From contig CAZMRK010000068.1 of assembly GCA_964568355.1 (NCBI GenBank), forward strand, positions 1-5,560: a stretch of 5,560 bases of DNA, given 5' to 3'. Within the stretch, counting starts at the first letter, position 1. Each line of letters begins with the position of its first letter. This document shows, in pieces, positions 1-4,718 of this stretch. Under the pieces are notes generated by a model, which saw only the letters and a program-made list of their open reading frames with translations, was not told the DNA's origin and made no database searches. Source of the stretch: JAJPJX01 sp964568355. Its GTDB lineage: Bacteria; Acidobacteriota; Terriglobia; Bryobacterales; Bryobacteraceae. Both the position numbers and the translations under genes were made by a program.

Positions 1-1
1 C

Positions 2-226
2 GCTCGCATCAAGCTGGTCGGAGCTTCCGGATTAACCCAATACGGCTATGTCTCGACGGCGGGAAGCTATCTTTCCGCCAGCGACAAGCGCGTCCACTTC
101 GGTCTGGGAAAGGACACCACCGCGCGCCTGTTGGAAGTCACCTGGCCCAGCGGCACCGTCCAGCGGCTGGAGAACGTTGCGGCCGACCAGGTGCTGACCG
201 TCCGCGAAAAAGAATCTGCCGGTTAA
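2..226 (+). CDS. C-terminal fragment of an ASPIC/UnbV-domain protein (CRTAC1/FG-GAP type), 5' end outside window
   Basis: An open frame enters from the left edge and gives 74 residues before TAA. The fragment carries the features of the ASPIC/UnbV domain: the segment YLSASDKRVHFGLG at about residues 28-41 of the fragment, then LEVTWPSGTVQRLENV and a final QVLTVRE. In this family the domain closes a secreted protein whose main body is a set of FG-GAP/VCBS beta-propeller repeats, sometimes with TPR repeats; that part lies outside the window. These proteins are usually exported and their function is poorly known; a carbohydrate- or calcium-binding extracellular role is often proposed. Many Acidobacteriota and Planctomycetota encode large sets of them. 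The gene converges on xfp and its stop codon overlaps the xfp stop. Family assignment is firm; molecular role is unknown. Confidence 0.85.
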   Translation, partial: ARIKLVGASGLTQYGYVSTAGSYLSASDKRVHFGLGKDTTARLLEVTWPSGTVQRLENVAADQVLTVREKESAG

Positions 227-231
227 CCGGC
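218..231. repeat. 14-bp perfect palindrome holding both convergent stop codons
   Basis: GCCGGTTAACCGGC equals its own reverse complement. The central TTAA (223-226) supplies TAA to the plus-strand ASPIC/UnbV gene (224-226) and TAA to the minus-strand xfp (225-223). As RNA it could form a 5-bp GC stem with a UUAA loop on either strand, but no U-tract follows on either side, so it is not a convincing intrinsic terminator. Because of the symmetry both proteins end in Ala-Gly, and the preceding codon is Ser in both. Confidence 0.8.
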
Positions 232-2643
232 GCTGGATGCCGGGAGCGCATTCGTTGGAAATGCCGCCATCTCGCCCGGCGAGTAAGGAGCCCATCGCCA
301 CTCGCGCACTTCCGGCAGATCATCTCCGTACTGGGTGATGTACCGCCGGTGATCGATCAGTTTGTCGCGCAGTTCCTGCTTCAGATAGGCGCTTCGCGCG
401 CCCAATTGCGGCAGCCGGTCGATGACGTCCATGGCCAGATGAAACCGGTCCATTTCGTTCAGAACGGTCATGTCGAACGGCGTGGTGATCGTCCCTTCTT
501 CCTTGTAGCCCCGGACGTGGATGTTGGGATGATTGGTCCGGCGATACGTCAGGCGGTGAATCAGCCAGGGATAGCCGTGGTAGGCGAAAATGACGGGCTT
601 GTCCTTGGTAAAAAGCCCGTCGAAGTCCTTGTCCGACAAGCCGTGAGGATGTTCGGTCGAGGGCTGCAGCTTCATCAGGTCGACGATATTTACCACGCGA
701 ATCTTCAGATCGGGGATGCTCCGCAGCAGAATATCGACGGCGGCCAGGGTCTCCAGCGTCGGAACATCGCCCGCGCAAGCCATGACTACATCGGGATCGG
801 CGCCCCGGTCGTTGCTCGCCCATTCCCAGATGCCGATGCCCGCCGTGCAGTGCCGGATCGCGGCGTCCATATCCAGCCACTGGGGCGCCGGGTGCTTGCC
901 CGCGATCACCACATTGACATAGTGCCGGCTTCGCAGGCAGTGATCCATGACGGAAAGCAGACAGTTCGAATCGGGAGGCAGATATACCCGAACAATCTCC
1001 GCTTTCTTGTTCACCACATGATCGATGAAGCCGGGATCCTGATGGGTGAATCCATTGTGATCCTGCCGCCACACGTGGCTCGCCAGCAGGTAGTTCAACG
1101 ACGGAAGCTTTCGCCGCCAGGGCAGTCCGAGGGTGACCTTCAACCACTTCGCATGCTGGTTGAACATGGAATCGACGATGTGGATAAAGGCTTCGTAGCT
1201 GTTGAACAAGCCGTGCCTGCCGGTCAGGAGATACCCTTCCAGCCAGCCCTGGCATTGGTGCTCGCTCAGCACCTCCATGACCCTTCCCCGGGGAGCCAGG
1301 AATTCGTCCCCCTCCTCGATCTTTGCCTCCCATTGCCGCTGGGTCGCTTCAAAAACGGCGCCCAGGCGGTTCGAGAGGGTCTCATCCGGCCCCCAGATCC
1401 GGAAATTGTTCGGGTTCAGCTTCACCACGTCACGCACGAAATCCCCCAGAACGCGCGTGTCCTCGGCCTGCGTTGCTCCCGGCTGGGGCACCCTGACGGC
1501 GTAATCGGCGAATGACGGAAGAATCAAGTCTTTCAGCAGGAGACCGCCGTTGGCGTGCGGGTTGGCCCCCATGCGCCGGTTGCCGGACGGCGCCAGTGCC
1601 TGCAAGTCCTCCAGGAATTGCCCTGCCTCGTCGAACAGTTCTTCGGGTCGGTAGCTTCGCAGCCAGGACTCCAGGGCTTTGAGCTGCTCGGGTTTGTGAA
1701 CGGCATCGCCGATCGGCACCTGATGGGATCGAAAGGAGCCTTCCACTTTCTTGCCGTCAACCGTCTTCGGCCCTGTCCACCCTTTGGGTGTGCGCAGCAC
1801 GATCATGGGCCACCGGATATTTCCGCTGGCGCCTCTCACGCGGGCCTCGTGCTGGATAAAGCGAATCCGGGAGATCGCCTGGTCCAGAACACTCGCCATC
1901 AGCGGATGCATGGTGGCCGGATCGTAACCCTCCACGAAGAGAGGATCCCATCCGTAGCCTCGCATCAACTCCGCGAGTTGTTCCCCCGGCATCCTGGCGA
2001 GGATCGTCGGATTCGCGATCTTGAAGCCATTTAGGTGGAGAATCGGAAGCACGGCGCCGTCGGATATGGGATTCAGAAAGTCGACGGAGTGCCAGGCCGT
2101 CGATAGCGGACCGGTCTCCGCCTCTCCGTCCCCTACCACGCACGCCACAATCAGACTGGGATTATCGAAAGCAGCGCCGAACGAATGGCTGAGGGAGTAT
2201 CCCAGTTCACCGCCCTCGTGGATCGAGCCGGGGGTTTCCGGCGCGACGTGGCTCGGAATTCCGCCCGGAAACGAAAATTGCCGGAACAGCTTCTTGATCC
2301 CTTCCACATTCTGACTGACGTCGGGGTAGATCTCGCTGTAGGTGCCTTCCAGGTATACGTTGGAAACCACCGCGGGCCCGCCGTGCCCGGGACCGGAAAC
2401 GTAAATCATGTCGAGATCGTACTGGCGGATGACGCGGTTCAGGTGGACGTAAACGAAATTCTGCCCGGGCGTTGTTCCCCAGTGCCCCAGCAGGCGCGGT
2501 TTGATGTGGTGCGGTTGAAGTGGTTCTCTGAGCAGCGGGTTGTCATACAAATAGATCTGCCCCACTGACAGATAATTTGCGGCACGCCAATATGCGTCCA
2601 TTTTTTGAAATAGTTCGGGTGTCAGCGTTTCCGAACCAGTCAT
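223..2643 (-). CDS. xfp: D-xylulose 5-phosphate/D-fructose 6-phosphate phosphoketolase
   Basis: This cytoplasmic thiamine-diphosphate enzyme cleaves xylulose 5-phosphate (and, in dual-specificity members, fructose 6-phosphate) with phosphate, giving acetyl phosphate plus glyceraldehyde 3-phosphate or erythrose 4-phosphate. The 806-residue product has the usual full length and all three family domains in order: N-terminal ThDP domain (about 10-370), central domain (about 380-570) and C-terminal domain (about 590-790). Visible signatures are GHWGTTPG (53-60), SGPGHG (83-88), H142 followed by EGGELGYSLSHSFG, the ThDP/Mg motif GDGEAETGPL (171-180) with HLNGFKIANPT (203-213), SFRSHQVP with H307, NPHANGG (361-367), and WRQDHNGFTHQDPG with H529 and H534. 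These His residues appear to match catalytic histidines studied in Bifidobacterium and Lactobacillus enzymes. The ATG at 2643 is preferred because AGGGAGG lies six bases upstream; an in-frame ATG at 2703 would overlap ackA by 59 bases. It is the second gene of an ackA-xfp operon. Preference for xylulose or fructose phosphate cannot be read from sequence. Confidence 0.97.
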   Translation of the reverse strand: MTGSETLTPELFQKMDAYWRAANYLSVGQIYLYDNPLLREPLQPHHIKPRLLGHWGTTPGQNFVYVHLNRVIRQYDLDMIYVSGPGHGGPAVVSNVYLEGTYSEIYPDVSQNVEGIKKLFRQFSFPGGIPSHVAPETPGSIHEGGELGYSLSHSFGAAFDNPSLIVACVVGDGEAETGPLSTAWHSVDFLNPISDGAVLPILHLNGFKIANPTILARMPGEQLAELMRGYGWDPLFVEGYDPATMHPLMASVLDQAISRIRFIQHEARVRGASGNIRWPMIVLRTPKGWTGPKTVDGKKVEGSFRSHQVPIGDAVHKPEQLKALESWLRSYRPEELFDEAGQFLEDLQALAPSGNRRMGANPHANGGLLLKDLILPSFADYAVRVPQPGATQAEDTRVLGDFVRDVVKLNPNNFRIWGPDETLSNRLGAVFEATQRQWEAKIEEGDEFLAPRGRVMEVLSEHQCQGWLEGYLLTGRHGLFNSYEAFIHIVDSMFNQHAKWLKVTLGLPWRRKLPSLNYLLASHVWRQDHNGFTHQDPGFIDHVVNKKAEIVRVYLPPDSNCLLSVMDHCLRSRHYVNVVIAGKHPAPQWLDMDAAIRHCTAGIGIWEWASNDRGADPDVVMACAGDVPTLETLAAVDILLRSIPDLKIRVVNIVDLMKLQPSTEHPHGLSDKDFDGLFTKDKPVIFAYHGYPWLIHRLTYRRTNHPNIHVRGYKEEGTITTPFDMTVLNEMDRFHLAMDVIDRLPQLGARSAYLKQELRDKLIDHRRYITQYGDDLPEVREWRWAPYSPGEMAAFPTNALPASSAG

Positions 2644-2644
2644 A

Positions 2645-3844
2645 TCAGGCCTCCCTGGCAACCTCTGTACGGGTGGATAATCCGGCAACGATGCTGGCGA
2701 CAACAGCTTCTTCGTCCGTGGCGATTACGCGGACCGTTACACGCGAATCCCGTGCGGAAATGACCGGCCCACCCAGCGTATTTTCCTGGTCATCAAGCTC
2801 GACACCCAGGAACTCGAGCCCGGCGCAGATCTGCCGCCGCACCTCGGGCGCATGCTCGCCGATGCCGCCGGCGAAGACCAGTGTATCGAGCCCGCCCAAA
2901 ACCGCGGCGTACGCACCGATCCACTTCTTCACCTGATAGCAAAACAGGTTGAGGGCATCCGCCGCGCGCTCATCCTGATCTCGCATGGCCAACAGGTCCC
3001 GCACGTCCGACGATCCTCCGGATACGCCGGCCAGCCCGCATTCGTGGCTGACGAAGAGATCCATTTCCTCAGGCGTCTTTTCTTCAACGCGCATCATGTA
3101 GACCAGCAGGCCGGGATCGAGATCCCCGGGGCGGGTGCCCATCACCAGGCCGGCTGTCGGTGTAAACGCCATGCTCGTGTCGAGCGGACGTCCTCCGTGC
3201 ACGGCCGCCACGCTGGCGCCCGAACCCAGGTGCGCCAGGATGACCCGGCCGTCTGCCGTATCTCCGGCTTTACGCCTCAGTTCTTCGATCAGGTAGGTGT
3301 AAGAAAGTCCGTGGAACCCAAGCCGCCGCACTCCCTGCTCCCAATAGGAACGGGGAATCGGCAGCATTCGTGCCACTCGCGGAAGATCGGAGAAAAACGC
3401 CGAGTCGAAGCAGGCAACCTGGACGGCGTCGTGATAGTGCTCGCGAAAGGTGGTGATCAACGAGATCTCGCGCGGCAGATGGGCCAGGTCCAAGGGCTGA
3501 TTCCTGCGGAGTTCTTCGACCAGTTCCTCCGTAATGACCTGATGCTGCTGTAGCCGCACGCCGCCGTGTACTACGCGATGACCGATCGCCGTGAACCGTT
3601 CGCCGGCATTCCATTGTTGCAGCCAGTCGATCAGTTCTTTCGCGGCGGCCGCATGGTCATAGGCGGCGATTTCCCTGGTGTGCTCGCCCGCGATACCGGG
3701 CTCGCGCGCCCGCAGCTTGCAGCTTCGCCTGCCGATGCACTCTACCTGCCCGGTCAAGAGCCTCTGGGGCTGCTCCCCGCCGGCAAAAACGGCGAATTTG
3801 ATGGTCGACGAACCGCCGTTGATCGTCAGTATCTTGACTTGCAT
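2645..3844 (-). CDS. ackA: Acetate kinase (acetate/propionate kinase family)
   Basis: Acetate kinase interconverts acetyl phosphate + ADP and acetate + ATP in the cytoplasm; beside phosphoketolase it would harvest ATP from the acetyl phosphate made by Xfp. The 399-residue product has normal length and the ASKHA fold markers: phosphate-1 loop NGGSSTIKF (9-17), GHRVVHGG (88-95, R90), FDSAFF (D147), GFHGLSY (H178), HLGSGAS (205-211), GLVMGTRPGDLDPG (R238), FAGGIGEHAPEVR (from about 324) and the final ATDEEAVVA (E378/E379). Residues equivalent to the catalytic N, R, D, H, R and E of the Methanosarcina enzyme are therefore present. Several flanking positions are unusual: FHGLSY for FHGTSH, HLGSG for HLGNG, LAHLP for LAPLHNP. 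The start is set at ATG 3844, whose MQVKILTIN matches the usual N-terminus; ATG 3856 (four residues longer) abuts GAGGG with no spacer and is less likely. Propionate or butyrate use cannot be excluded. Confidence 0.95.
   Translation of the reverse strand: MQVKILTINGGSSTIKFAVFAGGEQPQRLLTGQVECIGRRSCKLRAREPGIAGEHTREIAAYDHAAAAKELIDWLQQWNAGERFTAIGHRVVHGGVRLQQHQVITEELVEELRRNQPLDLAHLPREISLITTFREHYHDAVQVACFDSAFFSDLPRVARMLPIPRSYWEQGVRRLGFHGLSYTYLIEELRRKAGDTADGRVILAHLGSGASVAAVHGGRPLDTSMAFTPTAGLVMGTRPGDLDPGLLVYMMRVEEKTPEEMDLFVSHECGLAGVSGGSSDVRDLLAMRDQDERAADALNLFCYQVKKWIGAYAAVLGGLDTLVFAGGIGEHAPEVRRQICAGLEFLGVELDDQENTLGGPVISARDSRVTVRVIATDEEAVVASIVAGLSTRTEVAREA
2650..2656 (-). promoter_or_regulatory. Shine-Dalgarno of xfp inside the ackA 3' end
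   Basis: On the minus strand AGGGAGG lies six bases before the xfp ATG (2643-2641). The motif is made by the last codons of ackA (AGG GAG GCC TGA, Arg-Glu-Ala-stop). The ackA stop and the xfp start are separated by one base. This fixes the xfp start and predicts that ribosomes finishing ackA can reinitiate on xfp. Confidence 0.85.
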
Positions 3845-3856
3845 GGGCGGGCGCAT

Positions 3857-3864
3857 CCCTCTTT
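3857..3864 (-). promoter_or_regulatory. Probable ribosome binding site of ackA
   Basis: AAAGAGGG on the minus strand lies 12 bases before the ATG at 3844 and directly against the alternative ATG at 3856. Neither spacing is ideal. The longer gap is tolerated more often than none, and the protein N-terminus favours 3844. Confidence 0.45.
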
Positions 3865-3880
3865 GGACACTACCATGTCC
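3865..3880 (-). promoter_or_regulatory. Short inverted repeat in the ackA leader
   Basis: On the minus strand GGACA and TGTCC form 5-bp arms around TGGTAG, just upstream of the ackA ribosome binding site. It could be a small leader hairpin or an operator half-site pair. The 98-bp toxin-ackA gap (3845-3942) shows only a weak promoter candidate, TTGAAA with a 15-base spacer to TAGTGT, and no intrinsic terminator, so ackA-xfp may be read partly from the toxin-antitoxin promoter. Evidence is thin. Confidence 0.25.
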
Positions 3881-3942
3881 GGAAACTTTTCAAGAAAATG
3901 CAAGTGAAAATACCCACAAATGGAGGGCCGCAGTGCGTGTGT

Positions 3943-4368
3943 TTAGTGCAGGATTCGGCATTCGATACCATACCGGGTGAATGCCGGGTCGAACGTCACC
4001 AGAACGGCTTCATTTGCTGCGGCGTAGGCGGCGAGATAAGCGTCTACCCACACTTTGGGTGCGGTCTGCGCCAGGCCGGAATGGGAACGGAATAGATCAT
4101 CGAACACCGAAAGCTCCGGAAAAACGCGCACGCGATCATCGGCGAGAAACCCATCGTACACCGCCCAGGCTTCTGTGTTGGTCAGCGGCAGGCCGCCCAT
4201 CGCCGAAGCCGTCGTCAGTAGCCGGAGGAGCCCGAGCTGGGTCAGCCGCGAAAAACCTGCGAGTGAGGACTCCTCGTTCCACCACGCGAGCGCCGGGCCA
4301 TGGTGCGGGTGATCAGCGACGGCGAGCGCAAACCACACGTTGACGTCAGGAAAAGAGCGCTTCGTCAT
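3943..4368 (-). CDS. vapC: PIN-domain toxin of a type II toxin-antitoxin pair (VapC family)
   Basis: PIN-domain toxins are Mg-dependent ribonucleases held inactive by the neighbouring antitoxin. The 141-residue product is a single PIN domain: first acidic site in FPDVNVWFAL (D8), the segment FSRLTQLGLLRLLT (39-52), then EAWAVYDGFLADDRV (66-80), WVDAYLAAYA with D109, and LVTFDPAF with D127. The position that is Glu in many PIN proteins appears to be Gln here (Q44); I recall TQLxxLRLLT as common in the COG1848-like branch, so this is probably a subfamily trait and not decay. The ATG at 4368 is chosen because the PIN fold begins there; upstream in-frame residues back to 4464 have no PIN similarity and lie within the antitoxin gene in another frame. 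No strong Shine-Dalgarno precedes it, so translation probably couples to the antitoxin, whose end overlaps it by 23 bases. The target RNA is unknown. Confidence 0.88.
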   Translation of the reverse strand: MTKRSFPDVNVWFALAVADHPHHGPALAWWNEESSLAGFSRLTQLGLLRLLTTASAMGGLPLTNTEAWAVYDGFLADDRVRVFPELSVFDDLFRSHSGLAQTAPKVWVDAYLAAYAAANEAVLVTFDPAFTRYGIECRILH

Positions 4369-4579
4369 TGGTGACCGGCCGGATCTGGCGGCCTGCAGCC
4401 GGAACGAGGGGTAGCCGGACGCGCTTCTCGGGATGCGCCGACTCTTCTTCGACCAAACGTTCAATCGATCGCAGGATGAGTTGCCGGGCCGAGCATCCGC
4501 GCCGGGCGGCAGCCTCGTGGAGTTTGCGATGCAAAGGCGCCGGAATGTCGAGGGAGGTGCGGATAGAACCCCGTTTCAT
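4346..4579 (-). CDS. Ribbon-helix-helix-like antitoxin partnered with the PIN toxin
   Basis: This 77-residue basic protein lies directly upstream of the PIN toxin and overlaps it by 23 bases, the usual antitoxin-first arrangement. Its N-terminus looks like a ribbon-helix-helix DNA-binding unit: a short strand SIRTSLDIP (5-13), helix 1 around PLHRKLHEAAARRG (15-28), a turn with CSA, and helix 2 around RQLILRSIERLVEEE (32-46). The remainder (about 50-77, with RVRLPLVPAAGRQI) should wrap and neutralise the toxin. It would bind its own promoter, where a palindrome overlaps the -35 box. Only weak Shine-Dalgarno complementarity (GAAGA) precedes the ATG, and the predicted transcript starts only a few bases before it. 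The antitoxin role rests on position and fold, not on a specific family I can name. Confidence 0.8.
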   Translation of the reverse strand: MKRGSIRTSLDIPAPLHRKLHEAAARRGCSARQLILRSIERLVEEESAHPEKRVRLPLVPAAGRQIRPVTNDEALFS

Positions 4580-4588
4580 GACATCTTC

Positions 4589-4617
4589 AGGATAGAAGTG
4601 TGACTTATGTAAGTCAA
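4589..4617 (-). promoter_or_regulatory. Predicted sigma70-type promoter of the toxin-antitoxin operon
   Basis: On the minus strand, -35 TTGACT (4617-4612) and -10 TATCCT (4594-4589) are 17 bases apart. The expected transcription start is near 4582, about three bases before the antitoxin ATG at 4579, so the mRNA would be leaderless or nearly so. The -35 box and part of the spacer lie in the palindrome at 4601-4616. Confidence 0.55.
4601..4616. promoter_or_regulatory. Palindromic operator candidate for the antitoxin
   Basis: TGACTTATGTAAGTCA has perfect 7-bp arms around a central TG. It overlaps the -35 element and spacer of the toxin-antitoxin promoter, so a bound antitoxin-toxin complex would block RNA polymerase. 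A further TGAC at 4623-4626 forms a second imperfect dyad with the right arm (4613-4626, GTCA-N-GATC-N-TGAC), giving three spaced half-sites that could support cooperative binding. Confidence 0.6.
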
Positions 4618-4671
4618 GATCGTGACCGTGGGCTAAGACTTTTGATCGTGGGAGAAAATTCGCCGATCAGG

Positions 4672-4700
4672 TTGACACCCTAGTTAATATCTAGTATTTT
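4672..4700 (+). promoter_or_regulatory. Predicted sigma70-type promoter of the TonB-dependent receptor gene
   Basis: A consensus -35 TTGACA (4672-4677) is followed, 17 bases on, by -10 TATTTT (4695-4700). Transcription would begin near A4707, leaving a leader of about 12 bases that still contains the GGAGA ribosome binding site. It diverges from the toxin-antitoxin promoter; the two -35 boxes are 54 bases apart. Confidence 0.55.
4680..4694. promoter_or_regulatory. Dyad filling the receptor promoter spacer
   Basis: CTAGTTAATATCTAG matches its reverse complement at 12 of 15 positions (CTAG-N-TA-N-TA-N-CTAG) and occupies nearly the whole interval between the -35 and -10 boxes. A regulator bound here would directly control receptor transcription. 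No regulator gene is visible in the window and the motif is not one I recognise. Confidence 0.35.
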
Positions 4701-4708
4701 TCAGCGAC

Positions 4709-4713
4709 GGAGA
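4709..4713 (+). promoter_or_regulatory. Ribosome binding site of the receptor gene
   Basis: GGAGA lies five bases before the ATG at 4719. It favours this start over the in-frame ATG at 4728, which would sit 14 bases away. Confidence 0.65.
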
Positions 4714-4718
4714 CTTCC

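Noticed and set aside
320..1333. Long minus-strand open frame in another phase of xfp (337 codons)
   Set aside because: The translation is rich in Arg, Gly and Ser with no family resemblance, while the overlapping frame encodes conserved Xfp motifs throughout.
349..1515. Long plus-strand open frame (388 codons) antisense to xfp
   Set aside because: It lies wholly within the antisense of a well-supported phosphoketolase. Its translation shows no recognisable domain, and such open frames are common opposite high-G+C genes.
2644..2703. A 20-residue N-terminal extension of phosphoketolase from ATG 2703
   Set aside because: It would overlap ackA by 59 bases, and the ATG at 2643 has a strong, well-spaced AGGGAGG.
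2852..3553. Plus-strand open frame of 233 codons antisense to ackA
   Set aside because: It is opposite conserved AckA motifs, has no recognisable domain and no support as a gene.
3887..3898. TTTTC-AA-GAAAA inverted repeat upstream of ackA as a terminator
   Set aside because: The arms are A/T-rich with a 2-base loop, too weak for an intrinsic terminator, and no GC stem precedes a U-tract.
3898..4343. Small plus-strand open frames opposite the PIN toxin
   Set aside because: They are short, Arg/Pro-rich, lack clear ribosome binding sites and lie antisense to a supported PIN gene.
4369..4464. A 32-residue N-terminal extension of the PIN toxin from ATG 4464
   Set aside because: The extension lies in another frame over the antitoxin gene, looks unlike any PIN N-terminus, and the family normally begins a few residues before the first Asp.
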